From the NCBI GenBank assembly GCA_002104895.1, contig MCFG01000001.1, forward strand, positions 362,501 through 426,500: a stretch of DNA of 64,000 bases. The letters run 5' to 3'. Source of the stretch: Anaeromyces robustus. Taxonomy: Eukaryota; Neocallimastigomycota; Neocallimastigomycetes; Neocallimastigales; Neocallimastigaceae. Both the position numbers and the translations under genes were made by a program. Below are positions 1 through 13,600 of this stretch, piece by piece (the stretch's first letter is position 1; each line of letters starts with the position of its first letter). Below the pieces are notes generated by a model. It did no database searches, had not been told where the DNA came from, and saw only the letters and a list, made by a program, of their open reading frames with translations.

Positions 1-890
1 TTTAAACTATTATTTGAATCATTTAGTTCATCTGCTATTTCATTCTCAGTTTCTTTTATTTTTTCATTTGATTCTATTTTTTCTTCTTCTTTTGGTTTTT
101 CTTCTTCTTTTGGCTTTTCATCTTCTTTTGGTTCTTCTTGTTCTTGTGTTGGTTGTTCTTGTTCTTGTGGTGGTTGTTCTTGTTCTTGTGGTGGTTGTTC
201 TTGTTCTTGTGGTGGTTGTTCTTGTTCTTGTGGTTTTTCTTCTTCTTCTTTTACTTCTTCATTATTAACTGGTACTTCTTTTTCTTTTTCTTCTTCTTTT
301 TCTTTCTCTTCTTCTTTTACATTTTCTTCTTGTTTATCTACTTTTTCTTCTATTTTTTCTTCTTCTTTTTCTTTTTCTTCTTCTTTTTCTTCCTTAACAT
401 CAGTAGTTTTTACTGGTTCTTCCTCTATTTTATTTTCTTTTTCTTTTTGTTCTTCATTTTCATTTTTTTTAATTATTACTACTTCTTCTTCAGAAACAGA
501 TGAAGAATCTTCATTTTCTTCCTTTTTTTCTGGTTCTTTTTTATTTTCTTCTTCTTTATTTACATTTTCAGTTGTAGCTGTATCCTCTTTCTTTTCTTCT
601 TTCTTTTCTTCTTTTTTCTCTTCTTTCTTTTCTTCTTTTTTCTCTTCTTTCTTCTCTTCCTTTGGTTCTTCCTTCTTTTGTTCTGTAGTTGGCTTATTTT
701 CCTTTTTATTTTTTTCTTCTTGATTTAACTTTTCAATATCCTATATAAAACGTATATATTTAATTTTTATTTATTTATTTTATTTATGAATAAATCAATA
801 GATATTAATATTTTAATATGTAATAAATTAATTAATATTAAATCGATATAATGGTATAAAATGCAAGAAATATTTAATTTTATATTATTT

Positions 891-931
<41 letters not shown>

Positions 932-952
932 TGAATTTTTATTTGCTATTTG

Positions 953-989
<37 letters not shown>

Positions 990-2627
990 CTTATATGTAT
1001 GTTTTAATTTTTTAATGGTATATTATAATTAAAAAAATATAATTAATATCTATTGACGAGTGTAAATTCATAGATTCTAATATTATTATAGTTTTAACAT
1101 TTAATTTATTATTTTTTTTTTTTAGTATAATAATAAATAATTAATAGAATATATATAATAAATATTAATATTTTATTATGGTAAATGATAACATACTTGC
1201 ATATTATTATAAGTATATTTATATTATGTATAATATTAATAACATTATAACTAATATATTCTTTTATAATAAAATATTTTTTTATCTGAATAATATTTTT
1301 GAATATACAATCACGTTTGTATTACTTTTTTTTTTTTTTATAAGATATATAAATAGCATATAAATATATTAGAATAAATATAAGGATTCTAATTATTATT
1401 ACACTAATATTTAATTATTTTAATTATTTTAAAATATTCATAAGTTTATATGATGTTTGTTTTAATGATTTTAACATTATTTGAATAAGATATTGTAAAT
1501 GAAAAATTAATATATTATATTATATTGTATTATTTCCTTTGATAGTTTTGTTATACATCTTTTATTATATTTTATTGATTCTTTATATTGTTACTTAAAA
1601 TTTTCACGTTAATATTTCACTTATTTTTATACTTCCGTTTTATTATAGTTTTACATGTATTATTATATTTTTATTATTATATATTATTTAATTATATATA
1701 TAATTTTTATAATTTTTGTTTCTTTTCTTTTTTTTTTTTAAACATTAATTCTATAATAAATAAGTACGATTCCATTAGTAAATTTAAATATATATATGAT
1801 TTTTATATTTTTATTACAATAAGATAAATGTTACTAATTTATAACTATTATTTCATAAATTAATGAATACTAAAAATAAAATAAAAAATGAAGTTGAATT
1901 AAGTAAAAAAAAAAAAAATTTGTATAATTTAATTTGTCTTTGTACAAATTAAACACGTTTTTCATTTATATTATATATTATATATTAAATGAATAAATAT
2001 AATAAATGAAATTATAAATATTTCTTGCATTTAATCATTATATATAATATATTTATTACTAATATATTTATTAATTTTTTTTTTATCTATTAACTATTTT
2101 GTTTCTTTTCATTTTTTTTTACTATTTTTTATTATTATATATTATATTTTTACCTCAACTTTTAGAGCTTGAACAACTTCACAGAATACTTCTTTCTGTT
2201 GATTTGGTTTATTAATATATAATATATTAATGAATATTATTATTTTATTTTTTATTATATTATTACTTAAAATTATATATTAATTACATTAAGATTTTCT
2301 CCTTTAACATCATCTGTACCAATGTGATTACAGTGCTTTAATAATAATATATTTTTATTGAATCCATAAAATTTATTATAATTTATTATATAAATATTTA
2401 TTTATTATTATTAATTAATAATAATAATAATAATAACAATTAATATTGATAATAATTATAATAATCTTTACCGTGAAAGTATTTTTCAATGGTTCACCAA
2501 TTACAATTTTTTGGTTTTTAACCATTTTTCTGAAATTTTGTTTTTTCTTAAGGTCAGATTTTTTGAATTTTGAATCATTTTCTTCTTCTTTTTTCTTATC
2601 TAATAATGAAGAAACGATATTACCCAT
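1..2627 (-). CDS. CRIB-motif, Glu/Lys-rich Cdc42/Rac effector-like protein (3' end outside window)
   Basis: Exons on the minus strand: 2472-2627, 2288-2335, 2154-2195 and 740 down to the window edge. All junctions are GT-AG and phase 0. The start gives MGNIVSS, which fits an N-myristoylation signal (Gly2, Ser6). Joining exons 1 and 2 produces IGEPLKNTFTHCNHIG, matching the CRIB/PBD consensus I-S-x-P-x(2-4)-F-x-H-x-x-H-V-G; the motif is split exactly by the intron. Exon 4 stays open for about 246 codons and is almost entirely Glu, Lys, Pro and Gln, with KKEE blocks and four PPQEQEQ-type heptads. CRIB motifs bind GTP-loaded Cdc42/Rac, so a membrane-anchored effector, loosely like fungal Gic proteins, is inferred. 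No kinase domain is visible in the part present. The stop lies outside the window. The third intron, about 1.4 kb, is unusually long for this window. Confidence 0.72.
151..234 (-). repeat. 21-bp coding minisatellite, four copies
   Basis: Four head-to-tail copies of a 21-bp unit (151-171, 172-192, 193-213, 214-234) lie in the Glu/Lys-rich exon of the CRIB gene. They encode Pro/Gln/Glu heptads of the PPQEQEQ type. The unit length is a multiple of three, so copy-number change keeps the frame. Confidence 0.85.
741..2153 (-). other. Long third intron of the CRIB gene
   Basis: This is 1.4 kb of almost pure A/T sequence, with two long T homopolymers near 898-929 and 955-989. I found no convincing coding segment inside it. 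The short open frames here are low-complexity Ile/Tyr/Phe runs. Confidence 0.6.
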
Positions 2628-4972
2628 TTTGATTTTATTTTATATAATAAATTATTTCTATTATAATAAATTAATTATAAATTATTAATTTTCATTATTA
2701 TTATTAATAACTAATATAAGATATTATAATTATTTATTTTGTTTTTATTTATATAATAATATAATACAAATAAGAAATATTTATGTTTCTATATTGGGTA
2801 CATTTATTTTATTTTATCTATATATGTAATATACCTTTAAAACTTTTATTAAAATATATTTTTTATATAATAATTATTTTCCGATTACAATATAGAGTCT
2901 TTTTTTTTCCTTTGAAAATAAATATATATATTTTTTAATATTATTTTACTTTTTCTCTTTTATTATTTATTGTTATGGAATAACTGTATTATACAATAAA
3001 ATTTATTTTATTAATTAATTATAAAATAAATGTTATTAAATTAACACTCTAAGATAAAGTAGACTAAAAATATATAGTATAATATATAATGAATATAATA
3101 ATAAAAAAAAGATAGAATATATTAATATGATAATATTATTTATATAAAGACAATGAATTGTGAAGAACTTTTTATTATTATTATTGTTAATAATATTTTT
3201 TTTTTCAAATTAAATTATATTATTATTTTTAATTTTATTAATAAATTTAAATAATGATGTTCTATTAATTATTATTTATAACGTTTTCCTTTTTTAAATA
3301 GTTTAAATTTATAGAAATAATTTATATTTTATCTCTTTTAAAAATAGTTATATTACATATAATAGGTCTTTTGCTTATTACTTAATATAATTATAAATTT
3401 ATTATTATTTTAATTTATTATTATTAATATTATTATTGCTCTAATTAATTTCTTTTCTTTTCTTTTCTTTTCTTTTTTTCTCTCTCTCTCTCTCTTTTTT
3501 TTTTTTTTTTTTTTTAATAATATAAAATATATATTATATTACTTTTTAAGGAAAAGTGATAAGTCGTAATTATTGATAATTTATTATAATATTGTTTTAG
3601 TTTTTAGCTAATATTATTTTACAAAAATTATTATATTACCATTATTATTATAATATGATTATTTAAAAATATATATTTTTATTATAATATTAAAATTTAT
3701 TTTATTTTTACTAATAATAGTTGTATATTAAAAAAAGATATAAATTAAAATATAAAAAATAAAATTAAAAATAAAAATAAAAAAAAAAAAAAGAATGAAA
3801 AAAAATAATTAAATAAAAAATATAAATAATAATAAAATATAAAAAATGTTAAAATAAATTAAAATAAAATAAAATGAAATGAAAAAAAATAATAATAAAT
3901 TAAGGTTATATATATAAATAAAATAAAAGTAAAGTATAAATATAATACAAATAAAAAATAAAGGTTTTTAAATAAAAAATACTAATAAATTAAATTTAGA
4001 TTATATATATGTTTAAATATATATTAATGTTAAAAAAACATAAAAGTATATAAAACAAAATTATAAATAAAAAAGTAAATTTAAATATATTATAAAACTT
4101 CAAATTGATTTTTATGTTATATTTAATGTAAACATTAAAAGAACTAATTAAAAAAAATATTTATAAATATAACAATTTTTAATCTTTAAACTTCTTTCTC
4201 TTATTCTTTTTTCCATTTTCTTTTAAAGTCATATATAAAACTTAATCATAATATATATTAACATAGAAAACCAACAAAAGCAATTAAGCTTAATGAATAT
4301 TTATAATAAATACTTATAATAATGATTCTAAAAAATTTAGTATGAAATAATTATATATACTATTATAAAAAAAAAAAAAAAAAAAGAAATGATAGTACTA
4401 AAATAAAATAAAAATATACATTATATAATAATTATGAAGATATTATAATATACATCATGACCTTTTTTATTTTAACTTTATTTTTATATTTATTATATAA
4501 ATATAATATTTTTATATTAATTTTAAATTTAAATACTTATTACTTAATGTAACATGATCTATATTTCATAATAGTATTTTATTATGTAAAAAAGCTTGTA
4601 ATATATATAATTTCTTTTCTATAAAGAATATTATGGATATATAACACTAAAAATTCATGAAAAATAATACATATTTACTATTCTTTTACTTAAATATCAC
4701 AATTAGTTTTTTTATATTTTATTATATAACTTTTCTTTAAATGATAATATAAAATGTTTATATAACTAATGTCATTATTATGATGAATATATTTTAAGTA
4801 ATACTAAAATTAACAAATTATTGTTAACTCAATAATATAACATTTTTTTTTAAGTTTTAAGTATTCATTTTAATTATAGAATTAAATTTTTAAAGTTTTA
4901 TTTATATATTAGAAAAAAAATTATAATAATATTTAATAAAATTTTTAATAATATATAAATAAACTTTTTCTC

Positions 4973-5017
<45 letters not shown>

Positions 5018-5911
5018 TAATAATAATAATAATAATAAAAATAATTAATAATAATTAATAATAGTAAAATGTCATTATAATATTGATAATAAAAATCACT
5101 TTTTTTTTTTATGGCACACAATTTGTACGTCAACTTTATTGAATTTAAATATTAAAATACATGAATCATAAAAAAAACACATAATGAAAAAAAATGATAC
5201 TAAAAAAAATAAAAACCAGTAAAATATTATAGATAATAATAGATAATAAAAATCACAATTAATTAAAATAAAATAATAGTAAATATATAAACAACATAAT
5301 ATGATATTATATTATATATATAATAGCAATATCAATATTAATACCAATAATAATAATTGTAATAATTATTAATAAATATAATAGTAGTAATATATATAGG
5401 ATTAATATTAATTAGCAATAAGTATAGTAATAATGATAGTAGTATAGTAAAATATATAAAATATATTAACTGTAGTAAATTATGAATGTTAATATTATAT
5501 ATTTTATAATATTTTTTTAGAATATGGAAATATAGAATTTAAAATAATGATTATTTAAATTATATATAATAAAATATTTTACTCTTTATTAACAAGCAAA
5601 TTAGACAATTTTACTAATCTTTATATTTATTTAAAATTAATGTAAGATGATATACTAGTTTTAATTGATACTAGCATTTTTAATTTTCATTATTTAATTT
5701 TCTTTTTTTTTTTTTTTTTTAAATTTAAAACAAAAAAGAAAAAATATAATAAAATAAATATTAAAATCTATCAAATAAAATATAAAAATTTTAATTAAAC
5801 CATAAAATTTGAAATATAAAAACCAATAAAAAATTAATTTCAAAGTTTTTAAAGTTTTTTTTTTTTTAAAAATATAAATTAAATATTTAATTTTATATAT
5901 TGAGGTTTATG

Positions 5912-5951
5912 TAGGTTTATGTATGTATATATATATACATACATAAACCTA
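5912..5951. repeat. 40-bp perfect palindrome
   Basis: The two 20-base arms are exact reverse complements with no spacer. Each arm runs TAGGTTTATGTATGTATATA outward to centre. The left arm is preceded by another GAGGTTTATG, a partial direct duplication. An AAT microsatellite starts about 50 bp downstream. The function is unknown. Confidence 0.9.
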
Positions 5952-5998
5952 TATTTACTATGACGTATTTAAATTTTAAAAAATCAATACTTGATATA

Positions 5999-6182
<184 letters not shown>

Positions 6183-6444
6183 ATTTAATTATTATTATTT
6201 GGTTTTTAATAATAAATGACTTATATATACATTACAAATTAAAAGTTTATAATTATTAATATATATAAAAAAGATTTTATTAAAAAACATTTTTTTTATA
6301 TTTTTTACTACATTATTTTTTCTTTGATAATATATCTCATTATTAATTATAAAAAATAGTTAGATATAAAGATATACATATGTATATATATTTGTATATA
6401 GTAGTATTTTTTAAATAAAATATTTATTATAATTATATGATAAT

Positions 6445-7478
6445 TTAGTTTTTAAGTTTCGATAAAACTTCGATTAAATCACCCTTTTCTATTATATCTC
6501 CGTTTCTATTTTAATATATAATAAAATAAATTAATAACAATATTAATATATATTAATATGAAAAGAGGATAATATTACCTTTGTTTTAATGATGAAATAA
6601 CTTCGTTAGCTATAGTTTTATCAGCATTTGGATCAGATTCTAGTAAAAATTCCGCTATTATTATGATTTTATCTAATGGAATAATACTTTCATCTCCAAT
6701 AATATCTACAATAATATTTAAAGTTGCCATTAAGTTCTATTAAATATTAAAAATTTTAAATAAACCATTGAAAAATGTTAAAATGTTATATATTTTAAAT
6801 ATATTATTGTACGTATTTAGAATAATAATAATAATAATAATAAAATTAATTAAAATTAACTTACACTACATGATCCTGCAACTATTAATGACCAGAATTT
6901 TAACCATTCAACTTCATCCTCCCATGAACCAACACTTTATAAATAAAATTTAAAATGAATATATTTATAATTTAGAATCTGTTTTTGTTATTATAATATA
7001 TTAAATTTTTTTTTTAATATTAAATATAATAATTACACTATAGCTTCGTTGACTTGACTTTGTGAAACATTAGCATCTTCAGCTATACTTCTTACATCAC
7101 TTGTAGGTATTTCATTTTTACCATTAGAGAAATCTAGAAGCTAATAAAGAAATAAATATTAATTTATTTATATATATAAAATAATAATAATAATAATATT
7201 AATTTGATAATTTTTTTTTGTTGAAAAAATATAATTACTCTTTCGTAAAGCGATTCTAATTCCATAGGTGTAAGTTGAGTCATTTTTTTATCATTTCCTT
7301 CATTATTTTCAGTGTTTATACTGAAATTTGAGTTTTCCAATATATCACTATTCTTGTTAAATGACATATTTTTTGATTTTGTTTCTTCATAATCATCCAG
7401 GGTAGAGCTTCTTAACTTATTTAATTTTTTAAAATATCTTTTTATTTAATTATTTGTATGTATGTGTTGTGTGGCGTG

Positions 7479-7510
<32 letters not shown>

Positions 7511-8459
7511 GACATACAATAATTTTTATTTTTATTATATATATGGTATAAATAGGTTAATAAAAATCAAAAAAGGAAAGTAATTTAACAATTCTATTTA
7601 ACATACTCATAACTTTCAATAATAACATCATCTGGTTGAGTTCTTATTATATGCTTTGCATAATTTTTCATAATATCAGGTAATTCAGGTGGAATACGAA
7701 CTTGTTCAATACAATAAATTGGTCCATTATATATACGCATTTCATTTTGTTCAGAAGCCGGTTCAGTGAAAGCTTTATCAATCATTCCAGTATTATGTTC
7801 ACTTTCAGTTTTAGTTAAATTTTTTGATGAAGCTTGCTTACTTGAATTTCCTTTATTTTTTTAATAATTTTTTATTTATATATTATATATATATATATAT
7901 AATAATTTTTTATTTATATATTATATATATATATATAATAATTTTTTATTTATATATTAGATATTAGATATATTATTATTAAATGTGTTTTTGTTTTTTT
8001 TTTATTTTTAAAAGTTCAATTTAATTATTTATTAAAAAAGTTAATATTAAAATCATATATATAATTAATTGATTTTGTTGAATACTAAATACTACCTATA
8101 TCAACATTTGATGAATGTTTAGAGCTTTTACGCGAAGAAATTGTTTCATTGACTTCCTCTACTTTATCAATATTCATCATATTATCTTGATTATTCGATA
8201 TATCTTGTGAAGGTTGATTATCTTCAGTGTTTTCAGGAATCATTTCTTGTTCTTTTTCATCATCTTCTTTAACTGATTCATCTTTATTTGTTATTTCAGG
8301 TGTATCATTACTTTCTTCTATTGCGACTTCATTTTCATTATCTGCCATAACCTCCATTGGTTCAGTTTCTTGCTCAGTAGTTATATCTGCTACTATTTCA
8401 TTTTCATTTTCATCTTCTTTCATTACATTGTCATTAATTTCTTCATTTGTTGTTGACAT
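6445..8459 (-). CDS. Ropporin-like / radial spoke RSP11-type protein with RIIa domain
   Basis: Seven exons: 8096-8459, 7607-7850, 7239-7437, 7037-7140, 6865-6934, 6579-6736, 6445-6505. All are GT-AG and the phases close to 399 codons plus stop. Residues of about 172-215 form an RIIa dimerisation/docking domain: IPPELPDIMKNYAKHIIRTQ is close to the ropporin sequence as I remember it, and the domain continues into YEYFKKLNKL only after splicing. The C-terminal half (VEWLKFWSLIVAG, then LNIIVDIIGD and EFLLESDPNADKT) follows the ropporin C-terminal domain. Ropporin and RSP11 sit in flagellar radial spokes or fibrous sheath and bind AKAP-type helices. Residues 1 to about 140 are an acidic, Glu/Asp/Asn-rich extension absent from the roughly 210-residue animal ropporins. 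ATG 8459 is the first in frame. The gene implies a motile flagellum. Confidence 0.85.
7863..7959. repeat. Intronic tandem repeat in the ropporin-like gene
   Basis: Three copies of a 22-bp core AATAATTTTTTATTTATATA(TT) start at 7863, 7901 and 7937, separated by TA runs, within the intron between 7850 and 8096. Confidence 0.75.
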
Positions 8460-8642
8460 TTTTTAGTTAAGTATTTAGTTAAGTATTTAGTTACTGTATA
8501 TATTAATTTTTTAAATATTTATATAATCTTATTTTATATGATTATAATTAAAAAAAAAAAAAATAAATAAAAAATTTTCAAAATTTTATATTATAAATAA
8601 TTTTTATTTTGTTGTAAAAAAAAATGTTTACATAAAGAAAAA

Positions 8643-8681
<39 letters not shown>

Positions 8682-8683
8682 AG

Positions 8684-8716
<33 letters not shown>

Positions 8717-9023
8717 GTATATGTTATAAAAGTTTATTAATTAATTTTTGTATAAATGTTAATAATTTGATACTAAATATGTGTAAACTTTTTATACTCC
8801 GATAAGAATTTTTTTAACAAATTTGATAATTTGAATAGTAATTAAAATATATCACTTATTATATGTAACGTAAATTATATAAGAGACGTAGCTTTAATAT
8901 GGTGTATGCAATATGTATTTTAAATACTTCTTTTTAAGTATTACAAAAAAATTGTATATATACTTATTTTAATTATTTTATATATTTTTTTATTACTATG
9001 AAATCAGCAAATCATTAAATCAA

Positions 9024-9074
<51 letters not shown>

Positions 9075-9182
9075 CTGAATGACTAAATAACTAAATAATT
9101 AATTAATTATTTAAAATTGTAATACAATAAAATCTGTTAATATTTTTAATTCAGTATAAAATTTTTATATTTAATTTTTAAA

Positions 9183-9458
<276 letters not shown>

Positions 9459-10275
9459 TTTTAGTTTTAAAAAGCATAATTTATAATATTTTTTAATTTT
9501 TTTATTTCATTATAAATAAATTTTATCCACAAGTAAAATAATTAGAATTTTCTAAAGTAATATTTTCTTTTAAAAAAAAATCTTTTTTTTATATATTTAA
9601 TACATTTAAAAAATTTTTTTATCATTATCATCATTATTTTAATATTAGTCTTCTTATTATTATTATTGTTATTAATCGCTCGGTATAAATATGTTTTTGT
9701 ACTTTTTATTTGATTTTTATACTTTTTATTTGATTATAGAGAGTAAAAAGGCTACTTGAAATATTACCATTTTTACATTATATTAATATATATTTATTGA
9801 TATTGACATCTTAATAACATATATTGATCCACATATAAATATATATTGTTTAAAATAATATGATTGGCTTGAGATATTCTTTTAAAAAATTTTTTTTAAA
9901 TTATTAAATATTTAATAATTAAAAAGTAATTCTTTTTGAAGAATTAAAGGAATTTACTTCAAAATAAAATTTTATTGAATATAAATTAAAAATTAGTAGA
10001 TAAATAAAACTAGTAAATAATATAGAAAAAAAAAATAAAAATTATAATAAATTTATATTATAAGTAATGATTAATTATTTGAAAAGTAAAAATAATTAAT
10101 TACATTATTAAGAAAGAAAAAGCAAATTTTTTTGTTTATTGTTAAATTATACATGTATGTATAATTGTTATTTTAATACTTCATTACATTAAATTTGTTA
10201 AATAATTTATTTCTTTTTTCCCTTTATTTTTGTTGTTATTAAATTTATGTAATAAAATTAAGAATATTTGACTTA

Positions 10276-10322
10276 TTGGTTTTATTAATATATCAGACAT
10301 TGGTTTTATTAATATATCAGAA
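10276..10322. repeat. 24-bp tandem duplication upstream of exportin-4
   Basis: TTGGTTTTATTAATATATCA followed by GA occurs at 10276 and again at 10300, a near-exact two-copy duplication about 320 bp before the exportin-4 start codon. Confidence 0.8.
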
Positions 10323-10616
10323 CTTTCTTTCTTTCTTTCTTTTTTTTTTTTTTTTTTGTTAGTCTTGGTTTGGTTTATTTATTTATTTATTTATTCATTT
10401 ATTTATTTATTTATTTATATGATGTTTTGTTATTATCATGAACTTAATTTTAAATTATTTTTATCTCTTCTAATAAAAAACTTATTAAAATTTTATTTAT
10501 TATTTTTATTTTATATTTATAATTTCATTAATGATATATATATATTTTAAATCTTATACTATTATTTATTGTTATGTAATTTAGAATTTCAGAAATTTAT
10601 AAAAATTTTAATTAAA

Positions 10617-13600
10617 ATGGAATTTCAAGAAGTACAAAGACAAATTGAGGAAGCATGTGTTCAAACGATGGTAATATAATTGTAGATAAATATATATTAT
10701 ATTAAAATATTAATAAAATAAAAAAAAATAAATAAATAAATAAAAAAAAATAAAAAATGAATTTACATGAAATTTAAAAAAAATTAATGTATAAAAATTC
10801 TATAATTTCAATTTTATATATACTACCTATATATATACAATATGTGATTATGTATTGTTATATAAACGTCAATTTATGTGCATTGAATAATGGTAACAAT
10901 ATACTAATATTTATTGAAAAAAAAAAAGAATGTTTCCACCCGAGCTACAGGGGAACAAACAATTTTAAATTTCAAAAATACACCAAATAATTTAATGCCT
11001 AGTAGATATATACTTGGTAATTATAAAATTTAAATTTTTAATTGTATATATTAATTAATAATTTGACAATATTAATATAACTCTAACATTAAAATTCTTT
11101 CAAATTTTAATTATTAATTTATTGTAACAATAATATTATCAATATTAATGAAAATTTTGTAGAAAATACTACTATACCTATTGTTCAATTTCATATGATT
11201 AAGACTATTCAAGAAGTTATATTAAGAGATTATGTTATTTATCCTCATAAAGACATTATTCAAACAATTGAATATCTCTTAAATTTTACTATCAGTCATC
11301 TTCAAAAGTAAATAACATATATTATTATCTTAAAATTTATATAAATTATAAATTATATATTAATTTTTTTTTTTCTTTTTTAAAAAAATAAATAATTTTA
11401 ATAAAAAAGTCTTGAAAGATTTGTAAAAAATGAATTATTACATACTATTTCAGCTATTATAAAAAGAAGTTGGTTAGATGAAAATCAACTTATAAAAAAT
11501 GATTGCTTTTCAAAAATTCATCAATTAATAGAGAGCGATAATTCAATGGTAATAATATAATATACATGTATATATTTATTTATTATTTATATTCTTTTAA
11601 TATATTATATAATAAATAAATAATATTAATATTAAACTTTATTACATAATATATTTAAAATATTATAAATAGAAATGGTTAGCTGTTTTATTTTTTTCAA
11701 ATCTTCTTGAAGAATTTTCATCAGATAAGGCAACTAAAATTGGATTACCTTATGATTTCCATTACAAATGTAGACAATTATTTGAAGTAAATAATCATTT
11801 GCAAATTTAAAATATATATTTATTTATAAAATTTAATGACATTTATTTATATTTAAAGTATTAATCATGGAACATTATTAATATTATATATTTGATAATA
11901 GGAATTAGAATTAAAACAAATTTTTGAAACAGTTATTGCTGTTATCAATCAAATCATAACAAATAACTCATGGAAATCAGATAAAATTGGATTAGAATTA
12001 TTAAGTTCATGTGTTATTACTTTGGAAAAAATCCTTAATTGGAATTTTTCAGTGTTATGTATGCTGTTATATATATATATATATTTAATTTTATTAATTA
12101 ATTTTTTTTTTTTTTTTTTTAAATAAAGGTTTTCAATGAAATGATATAACTAACTAAATAAATATATATATTTATTTATAAAATCATATTGAATTTTTAT
12201 TTATAATTTTAGCATCCAATTTTAGTTCATTTAATATTAGACAAGGCTTAGATGATGATAGTCAACATGTTAAAACTTTATTCCCAGATAGTTGGAACGA
12301 TATTTTTTCACGTCAAGAAATAATTGAAATATTATTTAGAGTATGACATAATATTCAATACTATTCAAATTATATTTTTAATAGAATTCTATATTTATTA
12401 GCAATATAAAAAAAATTAAAAAAAGTAAAATAAGATGAATCATAACAAAAGTAATAATAATTTTTTATGATAATGAATTTAGATTTGTAATCTTTCTTTA
12501 GATCAAGAAGTAATTAATCATGTAACAAGACAATGCCTAATACAATTATCCGGTTTAAGTTGTGGCATATTTAAAACAGATTCAGCTAAAAAAGCATATA
12601 TTTCTAAGATAATGCAAGGTATTATGTATTTAATTAATAGGTAAGTTTTTATTTTATTTTATTTTTTTTTAATAAAAAAATAAAAAAAAAAAGATTACAT
12701 TTTTATTATTTTATAATTGATATATAACATAAATAGCTCATTTAAATATTTACATTTGAATGTTAATTATTAATCATTCATATTTTTCAATTTTTAAAGT
12801 CTTTCTGAATTAAGTATATACAATGATAATTATGGACAAATGCTTTTTGATATTTCAAAAATGATTAGAAGAGTCATATATAATTATAAATTAGATGTTA
12901 TCGGTGATTTACCTGAATTTTATAAATTTATTAATAATAGTAAAGATATTACTATGATTTGTTTGAAGAATTTAGAATCTGAAGAGAGTGATATGACTTG
13001 TGATAATATTGACGCTTTTGATGAATTATTGTATGCCTGGACATCATTAAGTATGTTTAATTTATTTATTTTCATTAATAAAAATTATAGTTTTAAATAT
13101 TATTAGATTTAATAATAATATACTTATTATGCATATTTAATAATATAAATAATAATAGTTTCACAATCAAAGGAATTTACAGAAAAAGGTATTTCCAATA
13201 ATGTAATCAATGACTTTAATCAATATTTAAAACAAACTTGCATGGATATATTTGTAAGATACATTGATTGCAGATTAAAATTATCAGAATTAAATCTTGA
13301 AGAAGAAGAAATGGATAATGGATTTACAGATGAGGTAATTCGTTTTTTATTTTTATATATTTCTATTAATTTATTATTTATTATTATTGTTATATATATA
13401 TTTATCTATATATATTATTCCATTTATCTAATATTATTTTTTATTTTTTATATTTAATATTGTTATATATATATATATATAATATAAAAAATTATTATTA
13501 TTTTTTCAAATATTCAATAATAATTAATAATAAATAATAGGAACTTTATGGTGATCAAATGAGATATATAGCAATAATTGCCCGTTTTATTCCTGATCAA

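Noticed and set aside
14-503. Plus-strand open frames rich in Leu, Val and Phe at the left edge
   Set aside because: They are antisense shadows of the minus-strand Glu/Lys/Pro/Gln coding exon of the CRIB gene.
7164-7785. Two short frames starting at ATG 7367 and ATG 7785 as separate genes
   Set aside because: Splicing 7607 to 7437 in phase completes an RIIa domain and links both to one ropporin-like protein.
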